From assembly GCF_030286555.1 (NCBI RefSeq), contig NZ_JASVWF010000005.1, positions 416,703 to 480,702 of the forward strand: a stretch of DNA of 64,000 nt. Reading direction: 5' to 3'. This document shows positions 16,016 to 24,000 of the stretch, piece by piece. The notes below the pieces were generated by a model, which worked only from the letters and a program-made list of their open reading frames with translations, did no database searches and was not told the origin of the DNA. Each line of letters starts with the position of its first letter. The stretch's first letter is position 1. Origin of the DNA: Actinomycetospora termitidis (GTDB lineage: Bacteria > Actinomycetota > Actinomycetes > Mycobacteriales > Pseudonocardiaceae). The position numbers and the translations under genes are program-made.

Positions 16016-17458
16016 ATGACGACGGTGGGTGTCCCGCCCTTGCCCGTCCGCCTGGCCGAACGCTACGGGGCCGGGCCGGTGATCGGCCGCGGTGTGGGCT
16101 CGGTGGTGTTCCGGGCGCACGACTCGCTGCTCGGGCGCGACGCCGCGGTCAAGTCGTTCCGCGTGGAGTCCGACCCACGGGCCGGGCGCGAGCTCAGCCT
16201 GCTCGCCCGGTTCGACCACCCCGGCCTGGTCCCGGTCTACGACGTCGAGGAGCACGACGGGCGGGCGTTCGTCGTCATGGCCCTGCTCGACGGCGGGTCG
16301 CTCACCGACCGGATCGCCGCTGCGGGGGGCGGACTGGGCCTCCCCGACGCCCTCCGCACCGCGGCCACCGTCGGGGGCGCCCTCGAGCACCTGCACCGCG
16401 CCGGGGTGACGCACCGCGGGGTCGGCCCCGCGAACGTGCTCTACGACCTCGACGGGCGCGCCCACCTCTCCGACTTCGGCGTGGCCCTGGTCGCGGACGC
16501 GCCCCGCATCACCGACACCGGCCTCACCGTCGGCGCGGCGCCCTACCTCGCCCCGGAGCAGGTCCGGGGGGAGCCCGCCGGGCCGGCGGCCGATGTGTAC
16601 GCGCTCGCCCTGGTGCTCATCGAGTCCCTCACCGGGCGGCGGGCCTTCCCCGGCGACCCGCTGAGCGCGGCCCAGGCCCGCCTGGACCGCGGCCCGGTCC
16701 TGCCCGAGGGCCTCGACGACGACCTCGCGGGCCTGCTCACCGCGATGACCGCGGCCGACCCCGCCGACCGCCCCGACGCCGCCGCGGTGTCGGCCGTGCT
16801 CCGCCGGGCCCTCGTCGCCGCCGAGCCGGCCGCGACGACCGTCGTGGCCGCGCCCGGCCTCACGACGGGCGGCCCCGCCACCCGGGTCGGCGTCGGGCCG
16901 CTGGCCGTCGTCGGGGGCGCCCTCGCCCGGGGCGGACCCGTCCGTCGTGGGGCCCCGCGCGCCACCGGCACGCGCGGTGTCCTCGTCCTGGCCGGTCTCG
17001 CCGCGAGCGCGGTGCTCGCCGGCACCGTCGCCATCGCGACCTCCGGACCGGTCGCCGAGGTCTCCGCGGACGACCGCCCGGCGGTCGTGGCCGGCGGGGC
17101 CACCGTCGGTGCGCCGGACACACAGGCGCCCGCGATCGTCGTCCCGCCGTCGTCGGAGCCGGCTCCCCCGACCGACGAGCCGGAGGACGACACCACGACC
17201 GCCCGCCCGCCCGACCCGCGGACGGTGATCCCGGAGGAGCCGGTGCGTCCGGTCGCGCTCCCGGAGACGACCCGCACGACGACGCCGACCCGCACGACAC
17301 CGGAGCCCGTCGAGGAGCCGGAGCCGACGGAGCGGGCCGAGCAGCCCGCCGAGCGGCCGGCGGTCGAGCCGACGCGCACGCAGCGCCCGGGCGCGGTCGG
17401 TCAGGTCCTCAACGGCGTGGGGGGGTTGCTGGGCGGCGTGCTCGGCGGCGGCCGCTAA
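16016..17458 (+). CDS. Membrane Ser/Thr kinase homologue, probable pseudokinase
   Basis: The domain order is a kinase fold (about residues 10-265), a juxtamembrane region, one transmembrane helix (GVLVLAGLAASAVLAGTVAI, about 325-344), and a Pro/Thr/Glu-rich external tail ending in Gly repeats. This is PknB-like topology. The nucleotide loop GRGVGSVV, the Lys in AAVKSF, DFG in LSDFGVAL and APE in YLAPEQ are intact. The catalytic loop reads HRGVGPANV instead of HRDxKPxNV, so the catalytic Asp (residue 135) and the Lys two residues later are both Gly. ATP may bind, but phosphotransfer should be impaired. The ATG at 16016 has GGAGGG at 16002-16007. Its stop overlaps the stop of the convergent MSMEG_0570-family gene by four bases. 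Confidence 0.85.
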   Translation: MTTVGVPPLPVRLAERYGAGPVIGRGVGSVVFRAHDSLLGRDAAVKSFRVESDPRAGRELSLLARFDHPGLVPVYDVEEHDGRAFVVMALLDGGSLTDRIAAAGGGLGLPDALRTAATVGGALEHLHRAGVTHRGVGPANVLYDLDGRAHLSDFGVALVADAPRITDTGLTVGAAPYLAPEQVRGEPAGPAADVYALALVLIESLTGRRAFPGDPLSAAQARLDRGPVLPEGLDDDLAGLLTAMTAADPADRPDAAAVSAVLRRALVAAEPAATTVVAAPGLTTGGPATRVGVGPLAVVGGALARGGPVRRGAPRATGTRGVLVLAGLAASAVLAGTVAIATSGPVAEVSADDRPAVVAGGATVGAPDTQAPAIVVPPSSEPAPPTDEPEDDTTTARPPDPRTVIPEEPVRPVALPETTRTTTPTRTTPEPVEEPEPTERAEQPAERPAVEPTRTQRPGAVGQVLNGVGGLLGGVLGGGR

Positions 17459-17733
17459 CGCTCGAGCGCCTCCACCAGCACCTCGCCGTCCCGCTGCCGG
17501 GCCACCGCGGCCTCGATGCCGGCCAGGGACGCCGCCGCCCGCGAGCAGGGGAATCCGTACTTCGCCCGCACCCGCTCGCTCGCCTCGGTCAGGGCCTCCC
17601 GGCTGCGCCGCGCGAAGTCCTCGAGCGGGTAGCGCCCGCCCTCCTCGAGGTACTCGGCGAGGACCAGCGACGGCGAGTACACCCGCTCGGTGGTCCCGTC
17701 CGGCCAGCGCAGGCGTGCGTGCATCTCGGGCAT
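17455..17733 (-). CDS. MSMEG_0570-family nitrogen starvation response protein
   Basis: A 92-residue soluble protein beginning MPEMHARLRWPDGTTERVYS, with further conserved blocks SLVLAEYLEEGGRYPLEDF and ASERVRAKYGFPCSRA. This pattern is that of the MSMEG_0570 family, induced by nitrogen starvation in mycobacteria and of unknown mechanism. Family members usually sit in a larger cluster with radical-SAM and glycosyltransferase genes. Here it stands alone between a pseudokinase and an SNase-like gene. Confidence 0.8.
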   Translation of the reverse strand: MPEMHARLRWPDGTTERVYSPSLVLAEYLEEGGRYPLEDFARRSREALTEASERVRAKYGFPCSRAAASLAGIEAAVARQRDGEVLVEALER

Positions 17734-17785
17734 GCCGACGATCCTCGACGACGACGGCCCGTCCGGGCAGGACCTGGGCCGCGGA

Positions 17786-18457
17786 TCACCGTCCGACGGG
17801 CAACGCCCTCCCCGGGACGGCCCGGCAGGGCGCGCCCCACATCCCGCGGTCGCCGTCGACGGCCTCCTGCCGCTCGCGGTCGAACACCGGGGCGTAGCGC
17901 AGCGCGCGGGAGGTGTCCGTGGTGACGACCCCGGTCAGCAGGGCGGCGTCGGTGAAGTTCAGCTGGGTGCCCAGGACCACGTAGGCGAGTCGGCGCCCGG
18001 CGTCGTCGGTCTCGGGGACGGACGGGTCCGGCACCAGGGTGACGGTCTGCCCGCCGAGCGTGCGGTCGGCGAAGCGCAGCGCCTCCGCCGCGCCGCACTC
18101 CCCCGTCGCCCGCTGCGGACCGGCCACGCGCGGCGCGGTGATCCCGAGGATCGCGACGACGTGCTCGGTCCCGTCGCCGGTGCGCACCACGACCTCGTCC
18201 CCGGAGTCGACGCGCACCACCTCGCCCAGCAGGGTCGGGTGCGAGGCCGGCGAGGTCGGGCCCGCCGTCGTGGGGGTGGCGACGACGGCGGCGGTCGGCG
18301 CCGCGGGCGTCTCGCCGGACCGGGGGGCCACCAGGAGGCCGATCGCGACGCCGAGCCCGAGCAGCACGAGGCCCGCGGCCGCGAGACGCAGCGGCGCGGG
18401 GTCGCGCCGCACCGCGCGGTGGGCGCCCGTGCCCGGTCCGCCGCCGTGGTCGCCCAT
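17786..18457 (-). CDS. Membrane-anchored SNase-like protein
   Basis: A 223-residue protein with an N-terminal membrane helix (LRLAAAGLVLLGLGVAIGLL, about 21-40) and a Thr/Ala/Pro linker. An OB-fold domain follows (about 75-190), matching staphylococcal nuclease in layout: GEVVRVDSGDEVVV, VVAILGITAPR, EALRFADRTLGGQTVTLVPD, DDAGRRLAYV. The first catalytic Arg and the Glu of the RLxGIDTPE motif are absent (AILGITAPR); the Arg in GRRLAYV is kept. It may therefore bind nucleic acid or cell-wall ligands without cutting. ATG 18457 has a strong AAGGAGG seven bases upstream. It is divergent from the dihydroxyacetone kinase gene. Confidence 0.72.
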   Translation of the reverse strand: MGDHGGGPGTGAHRAVRRDPAPLRLAAAGLVLLGLGVAIGLLVAPRSGETPAAPTAAVVATPTTAGPTSPASHPTLLGEVVRVDSGDEVVVRTGDGTEHVVAILGITAPRVAGPQRATGECGAAEALRFADRTLGGQTVTLVPDPSVPETDDAGRRLAYVVLGTQLNFTDAALLTGVVTTDTSRALRYAPVFDRERQEAVDGDRGMWGAPCRAVPGRALPVGR

Positions 18458-18578
18458 CACCCTCCTTCGTCCGGGTACGTCCTGTTGCCGGTCTCCGCAC
18501 GGGCGACACCTTCCGGGTCGGCCGCATCGGGGTGAGTGCGGACGCTGAACGGGTGATCGCCGCGGGTAACCCGTCGTC

Positions 18579-20237
18579 GTGAAGAAGCTGATCAATGCCC
18601 CGGGCGACGTCGTCGCCCATGCGCTCGAGGGCGTCGTGCGGTCCACCCCTGGCGCCGCGCTGGTCGAGGGCACCAGCGTGCTCGTCCGGACGGACCTGCC
18701 GACCGACCAGGTGGCGGTGCTCTGCGGCGGTGGATCGGGACACGAGCCCGCCCACGCCGGCTACGTGGGGCCGGGCCACCTCGCGGGAGCGGTGTGCGGG
18801 GAGGTGTTCGCGTCGCCGTCGGCCGACGCCGTGCTCTCCGGCATCCGGGCCTTCCGCGACCACCCGGGCGTGCTGCTCGTCGTCATGAACTACACCGGCG
18901 ACCGGCTGAACTTCGGGCTCGCCGCCCAGCTCGCCCGGGCCGAGGGGATCGCGTGCGAGATGGTCACGGTCGCCGACGACGTCGCCCTCGACGCCGACGA
19001 CGACGTGACCGCCGGGCGCCGCGGGCTCGCGGGCACCGTGCTGGTGACGAAGGTGGCGGGCGCGGCCGCCGCGGCCGGGGTCCCGCTCGACGAGGTGGCG
19101 CGCGCGGCCCGGGAGACCGCCGGGGCGGTCGGCACGATGGGGGTGGCGCTCTCCGCCGCCACCGTGCCCTCGGCGGGCGAGCCGGGCTTCGTCCTGGAGC
19201 ACGACGAGATCGAGATCGGCCTGGGCATCCACGGCGAGCAGGGCGTGCGGCGGGAGTCGCTGCGGCCGGCCGACGAGCTGGTGGACGAGGTCGTGGAGAC
19301 GGTGTGCGCCGACCGCGGGTTCGCCCGGGGTGACCGGGTCGCCGTGCTGGTGAACGGCACCGGGGCGACCCCGCCGATGGAGCTGTCGATCCTGCTGCGC
19401 CGCGCGCTGGAGAACCTGGAGTCCCGTGGGATCGGCGTCGAGCGGGCGTGGGCGGGCACGTTCCTGTCCTCGATCGACATGGCCGGGTTCTCGGTGGCCG
19501 TGCTCGGGCTGGACGACGAGCGGTTGGCGCGGCTGGACGCGCCCGCCCGCTCCGCCGCGTGGCCCTCCGGCTCCGGCACGGTCGCGGGCGGGGTCCCGAC
19601 GGTGCCCGACGCCGGCGTCGACGAGGCCGGCGACCTCGCCCCGTCGTCGGGCGTGCCGGCCCCGGCCGACCTGCGGGCGAGGGTCGAGGCGGTGTGCGCC
19701 GCCGTGCGCGACGCCGAGCCCCGGCTGACCGAGCTGGACACCGCGACCGGCGACGGCGACCTCGGGACCTCGCTGCTGCGAGGGGCCGACGCGGTCGGCG
19801 AGGAGCTGGACTCCTACCGCTGGGACGACCCGGTGGCCGTGCTGCGCGGGATCGCGGCGACGCTGCGGCGGGCGATCGGCGGCACGTCCGGCCCGCTGTA
19901 CGCGACCGGGCTGCTGCACGCGGCCGAGCACCTGGCCGACGGCGGCTCGTGGGCGACGGCGCTGCAAGCGGGTGCCGACGGCGTCTCCGACCTGGGCGGA
20001 GCGAAGGCGGGCGACCGGACGATGCTCGACGCGCTGTTCCCGGCGGCATCCGCGCTCGCGGCGTCCAGGTCGGTCGACGAGGCGCTCTCGGCGGCCCGCG
20101 AGGGGGCGGCGGCGACCGAGACGATGGCCCCGCGGCGCGGGCGGTCGTCCTACCTGGGCGACCGGGTCCACGGGCACCGCGACGCGGGCGCGGAGGCCGT
20201 CACGGTGTGGCTCGCGGCGCTCGCCTCAGAGGCCTGA
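18579..20237 (+). CDS. dhaKL: Dihydroxyacetone kinase, fused DhaK-DhaL, ATP-dependent type
   Basis: Phosphorylates dihydroxyacetone (and possibly other short ketoses) with ATP. Residues 1-330 are the DhaK substrate domain with GGGSGHEPAHAGYVG and the His that covalently binds the ketone in GLGIHGEQG. Residues ~355-552 are the DhaL nucleotide domain, with the Asp-rich metal loop TATGDGDLGTSLLRGAD, GGTSGPLYATGL and a final GRSSYLGDRVHGHRDAGA block. The single-chain DhaK-DhaL form uses ATP rather than phosphoenolpyruvate via DhaM. The start is GTG 18579 (VKKLINAP). The 3' end overlaps the convergent antiporter gene by 12 bp. Confidence 0.9.
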   Translation: MKKLINAPGDVVAHALEGVVRSTPGAALVEGTSVLVRTDLPTDQVAVLCGGGSGHEPAHAGYVGPGHLAGAVCGEVFASPSADAVLSGIRAFRDHPGVLLVVMNYTGDRLNFGLAAQLARAEGIACEMVTVADDVALDADDDVTAGRRGLAGTVLVTKVAGAAAAAGVPLDEVARAARETAGAVGTMGVALSAATVPSAGEPGFVLEHDEIEIGLGIHGEQGVRRESLRPADELVDEVVETVCADRGFARGDRVAVLVNGTGATPPMELSILLRRALENLESRGIGVERAWAGTFLSSIDMAGFSVAVLGLDDERLARLDAPARSAAWPSGSGTVAGGVPTVPDAGVDEAGDLAPSSGVPAPADLRARVEAVCAAVRDAEPRLTELDTATGDGDLGTSLLRGADAVGEELDSYRWDDPVAVLRGIAATLRRAIGGTSGPLYATGLLHAAEHLADGGSWATALQAGADGVSDLGGAKAGDRTMLDALFPAASALAASRSVDEALSAAREGAAATETMAPRRGRSSYLGDRVHGHRDAGAEAVTVWLAALASEA

Positions 20238-21860
20238 GGTCCCGAGCGTGCGGACGTCGAGGCGGCGCAGGACCCGGTCGGCGACCTCCGGGTCCGTGCC
20301 GGGCTCGGCGCGTGCGGCGACGACCTCGCGGCGGGCCGCGGCGAGCGCGACCGCCTGCAGGCGCTGCCACTGCTCGCGCCGACGCCTCATCCGGGCCAGG
20401 CGCTCGCGGTAGTCGTCGGCGTCGTCGCCGTCGTCGTCCTCGCCCGGGCGGCCGACGTCGTCCCCGGAGAGGGCGCGACCGATCCGGGCGAACCGGGTGC
20501 GCATCTCGTCGAGGACCTGCTCGCCCTGGTCGTCGTCCACCCCGAGGGCCTGGCGGTCGACTGCGGCGAGCTCGTCGAGGGCCGCCCGGCGGGCCCGCGC
20601 CGCCAGCGCCCGCTCGGCCTCCGCGGCGACCCCGTCGTCCTCGCGGAGCCCGAGCCGGCGGACCAGCCACGGCAGCGTCAGGCCGGGGCCGACGAGGGTC
20701 ACGACGAGCACGCTGCAGGCCACGATGACGAGCTCGGCGCGGTCGGGGAACGGGGAGCCGTCGTCGAGCGTGAGCGGCAGGGCGAGCGCGAGGGCCAGGG
20801 TCGCCAGCCCCCGCATCCCGGCCCAGGTCAGCACCACCGTCTCGGCCGCGGTCGCCGGGGCCCGCTCCGGCGCCGATGCCGCGCGTCCGTTGGTCAGCCA
20901 CGCCACCGTCATCCAGAGCGCCCGGACCCCGATGACGACCACGCACACGATCCCGGCGTGCGCGAGGATCGTGCCGAGCGACCGGTCGGCCTGCTCCACG
21001 ACCGTGCGGAGCTCGAGGCCGATCAGGGCGAACGCGACCCCCGTCACGAGCAGCTCGACGACGCTCCAGAACGAGGCCGCCGCCAGCCGGGCCTCGGAGG
21101 CGTCGGCGTCGGAGTGCTGGCGCATCTGCAGGGCGGTGACGACGACGGCGATCACCCCGGACGCCCCGAGCGCGTCGGCGCCGAGGTAGACCGCGAACGG
21201 CAGGACGAGCGTGAGCCCGTTGCCGGCGACGACGTCGGTGAGCCGGTCGAGCAGCCGCCGCGCGAGCCACGCGGCGACGACGCCGAGGACGACGGCCACC
21301 ACCGCCCCGTAGACGAACTGCACGACGATGGCGACCCCGCCGAGCTCGCCGCCGGCCGAGGCGGCCCCGACCGCCGTCGTGAAGACGACCAGCGAGGTGG
21401 CGTCGTTGAACAGGCCCTCGCTCTGGAGCGTCGAGACCAGCCGGCGCGGGACGCCCAGCGGGCCCGCGACGGCCTCGACCGCGACCGGGTCCGGCGGCGC
21501 CACCGCGGCCCCGAGGGCGAGGGCCGCGGCGACCGTCACCCCGGTCAGGGCGACCAGCGTGCCCGCCACGGCCGCGACCGTGGCGACGACGAGTCCCACC
21601 GCCAGGAACGCGATCGCCCGCCACCGCTGCCGGAACAGGGCCCACGACGTGCGCTGCGCGGTGGCGTAGAGCAGCGGCGGCAGGAAGAGCGGCAGGATCA
21701 GCTCGGGGTCGATGTCCGGGGCCTCGATGCCCGGGACGAACGCGGCCGCGGCGCCGAGGAGCAGGAGCAGCACCGGCCACGGCAGGCGCAGCCGGTCGCC
21801 GGCCCCGGCCAGCAGCACCGCGGCGAGCATCGCGCCGACGACGACGAGGAGCACGGTCAC
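20226..21860 (-). CDS. Na+/H+ antiporter, CPA1 (NhaP/NHE) family
   Basis: A sodium- or potassium-proton exchanger of about 544 residues with some 12 membrane helices. The CPA1 core motifs are present: ALALGAAVAPPDPVAVEAVA (the Asp-containing ion-binding helix) and LVSTLQSEGLFNDATSLVVF (the Asn-Asp helix). GVAFALIGLELRTVV and the Arg-containing TWAGMRGLATLALAL helix also match the family. The last ~140 residues are a hydrophilic, Asp/Arg-rich cytoplasmic tail with likely coiled coil (ERLARMRRRREQWQRLQAVA). The start ATG at 21860 is divergent from the PemK-like gene. Confidence 0.9.
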   Translation of the reverse strand: MTVLLVVVGAMLAAVLLAGAGDRLRLPWPVLLLLLGAAAAFVPGIEAPDIDPELILPLFLPPLLYATAQRTSWALFRQRWRAIAFLAVGLVVATVAAVAGTLVALTGVTVAAALALGAAVAPPDPVAVEAVAGPLGVPRRLVSTLQSEGLFNDATSLVVFTTAVGAASAGGELGGVAIVVQFVYGAVVAVVLGVVAAWLARRLLDRLTDVVAGNGLTLVLPFAVYLGADALGASGVIAVVVTALQMRQHSDADASEARLAAASFWSVVELLVTGVAFALIGLELRTVVEQADRSLGTILAHAGIVCVVVIGVRALWMTVAWLTNGRAASAPERAPATAAETVVLTWAGMRGLATLALALALPLTLDDGSPFPDRAELVIVACSVLVVTLVGPGLTLPWLVRRLGLREDDGVAAEAERALAARARRAALDELAAVDRQALGVDDDQGEQVLDEMRTRFARIGRALSGDDVGRPGEDDDGDDADDYRERLARMRRRREQWQRLQAVALAAARREVVAARAEPGTDPEVADRVLRRLDVRTLGTSGL

Positions 21861-21909
21861 CGGCAGACCCTACGGTCCCCTCGCGCGCGGGTTCGGCATG
21901 CTGTGCCCC

Positions 21910-22434
21910 ATGCCGGGATTCGGGGACTTCGTGGGCAAGGCGGTGCAGGTCGGGCTGGACATCCTGACCTCGAGCGGGGAGAACGACTCCGGTCGTCGGG
22001 AGCCGGCGGGTCCTCCCCCGCCGATGCCCGGGGGCGTGCGGACGGTGCCGTCGGCCGAGCGAGCGCGGCAGATCAGCTACGCCCCGGACCTCGACGGGGC
22101 CGCCGACCCCGGCGAGATCGTGTGGACCTGGGTGCCCTACGAGGAGGACGCCTCACAGGGCAAGGACCGCCCGGTGCTCGTCGTCGCCCGCGCGAGCGAG
22201 GAGGGCGAGCTGCTGGGGCTGATGCTGTCCTCGCAGGGCCACCGCGCCGACGACGCGAACTGGGTGCCGATCGGATCGGGACCGTGGGACCGCGAGGGCC
22301 GCGACTCCTACGTCCGCCTCGACCGCGTCCTCGAGGTGCCCGAGCACGGCATCCGCCGGGAGGGCGCGATCATGCCGCAGGACCGCTTCGACCGGGTCGC
22401 CGGCGAGCTGCGCTCGTCCTACGGCTGGCACTAG
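21910..22434 (+). CDS. PemK/MazF-family protein
   Basis: A 174-residue protein. After a non-conserved ~55-residue N-terminal region (MPGFGDFVGKAVQVGLDIL, then Pro-rich), the segment PGEIVWTWVPYEEDASQGKD, followed by RPVLVVAR, is the SH3-barrel signature of PemK/MazF endoribonucleases. The call rests on this strand pattern. No antitoxin gene is adjacent, so it may be a chromosomal PemK-like protein without toxin function. The ATG at 21910 is chosen; the frame is open further upstream inside the antiporter promoter region. Its 3' end directly abuts a broken uppP. Confidence 0.7.
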   Translation: MPGFGDFVGKAVQVGLDILTSSGENDSGRREPAGPPPPMPGGVRTVPSAERARQISYAPDLDGAADPGEIVWTWVPYEEDASQGKDRPVLVVARASEEGELLGLMLSSQGHRADDANWVPIGSGPWDREGRDSYVRLDRVLEVPEHGIRREGAIMPQDRFDRVAGELRSSYGWH

Positions 22435-23107
22435 GCCCATCGGCCGGGCCGGACCGGCTGATGCCGGGCAGCAGGGCGAGGATCTGCGCGGCGCCGACCA
22501 GCACCGCGGTGAGCACGGGCAGGCGCGCCAGCCGGGCGTCGGCCCGCTGCTCGGCCGTGGGCGGCGCCGCCACGCCGACGGTCCCGGGCAGCACCCGGGT
22601 CGGCGCGTCCAGGCGCACGGTCGGCGCGTCGACGGTGCTCACCGACCCCCGCCGCCGGGCGAGCTCCTCGACCGCGATCAGCAGGACCCCGTTCGCCACC
22701 AGGAACGCCGCCGCCGGGACCGGCTTCGCCAGCAGCGTGCGGAACACCTGGTCGAGCAGCAGGCCGGCGAGCCCGACCGGGATCGTCGCGAGCACGAGCA
22801 TCCACGCGAGGCGCTGGTCGTCGGTCGCCACCCGGCGGTCCCGGATGCTCGTGAGCAGCCCTCCGACGATCCGGACCCAGTCGCGCCGGAAGTACACGAC
22901 CATCGCGAGCGCGGTGGCGACGTGCAGGCCGACCACGAACGCCAGGTAGGGCGAATCGGGCGCGGTCACGTCGAGATCGCGCGCCCACGACCCACCGAGA
23001 ACGGCGGGCAGCAGGATGGAATGCCCCAGACTGGACACCGGGAACAATTCCGCGACGCCCTGCAGGGCCCCGATCACGGCAGCCTCGAGCCAACTCAGAT
23101 GTCCCAC
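22370..23107 (-). pseudogene. uppP: Truncated undecaprenyl-diphosphatase (uppP/bacA)
   Basis: The N-terminal ~225 residues are a clear UppP: LSWLEAAVIGALQGVAELFP with the SSLGHSILLP active-site loop, YLAFVVGLHVATALAMVVYF, and a long loop. ILALLPGISRSG is the second catalytic motif. Immediately after SRSG the homology stops: the rest of the enzyme (normally another ~90-100 residues with several helices) is missing. The frame then runs for ~70 bp antisense through the PemK-like gene to a stop at 22370. The likely start is GTG 23107. It lacks C-terminal membrane helices and is probably non-functional; another undecaprenyl-phosphate phosphatase must exist elsewhere. Confidence 0.75.
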
Positions 23108-23309
23108 GACCTGGCGATCCTCCCGTGGACGTCGTTCCCGGCAGCGTATCGACCAAGAATTCGCAAAATGTCGGGAGGACACGCGGAAAGGAATCGGGTC
23201 CGACGTGCGGGCGACGATTCGGTTGCTATCGTGACCCGGTCGGATCACGGCCCGGTCACGCTCCCCCGCTCCCACCGACCGGCCGCCGGAGAAGAGGTGA
23301 CCCCGCACC

Positions 23310-23924
23310 ATGACCGCTGCCCTGTCCACCCCGCTGTCCGGGCTGCACCCGCTGACCGCCGTGCTCGGGATCGCCGCCGGGGCCGTCGGTGCAGCCGCCC
23401 TCGGCTCGGCCGGGGCACACGCCCCCGACGTGGCGGCGTCGACGGTGACCACGGTGGCCGCCGACCTGCACCTGACCGCCGGGAGCAGCCCCGCCGTCGG
23501 GACCCCGGCGGTCGCGCCGGTGGACGCGGACCCGACGTCGGCGGCCGCGGCGGTCCCGGAGCTCACGAAGGCCGCGGGGATGGCGGCGCAGGCGCAGAAG
23601 GTCGACGCGGCGATCGAGCGGTTCGAGTCGCGGATCGGGTCGACGGCCTACGAGAACTGGTGCGAGCGCGCGGTGGAGAACGCGTTCGGTACGCAGGGGC
23701 ACTACGCGAGCGCGATCCAGGACTGGCGCTCCCAGGACCAGCACTCCGACTGGCAGCACGCCCCGCGCGGCGCGATGGTCTTCTACGACACCTCCTCCGA
23801 CGGACACGTCGCGCTCTCCCTCGGTGACGGCCGGGTGGTGTCGTCCAGTGCCCACCACCGGGTCGGCATCGTCCCAGTGGGCTACTTCCAGCACCCGCTG
23901 GGCTGGGCGTACGCGCCGTACTGA
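23310..23924 (+). CDS. Secreted NlpC/CHAP-like peptidoglycan hydrolase
   Basis: Residues ~14-37 (LTAVLGIAAGAVGAAALGSAG) look like a signal sequence, followed by a Thr/Ala/Val-rich linker and a C-terminal domain (about 100-204). In that domain a Cys in ENWCERAVENAFG and a His in SDGHVALSLGDG have the order and spacing of Cys/His peptidases of the NlpC/P60-CHAP type. FYDT and SSAHHRVGIVPVGYF are also reminiscent of CHAP domains. It probably cleaves peptide cross-links in the cell wall. ATG 23310 is preceded by AGAAGAGGTGACC, and a possible -10 (TATCGT) lies at 23227-23232. No c-di-AMP riboswitch was recognised. Confidence 0.7.
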   Translation: MTAALSTPLSGLHPLTAVLGIAAGAVGAAALGSAGAHAPDVAASTVTTVAADLHLTAGSSPAVGTPAVAPVDADPTSAAAAVPELTKAAGMAAQAQKVDAAIERFESRIGSTAYENWCERAVENAFGTQGHYASAIQDWRSQDQHSDWQHAPRGAMVFYDTSSDGHVALSLGDGRVVSSSAHHRVGIVPVGYFQHPLGWAYAPY

Positions 23925-24000
23925 CGCCCGGACCGCCCCGCGACCCGGGTCACGGTGTCGGCTCCCTCGGTTAGGGTGATCGACACCACGAGGGAGGGGG

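Noticed and set aside
23232..23309. c-di-AMP (ydaO-type) riboswitch before the secreted peptidase
   Set aside because: The leader is only ~75 bases after the proposed -10 and lacks the conserved blocks I would expect.
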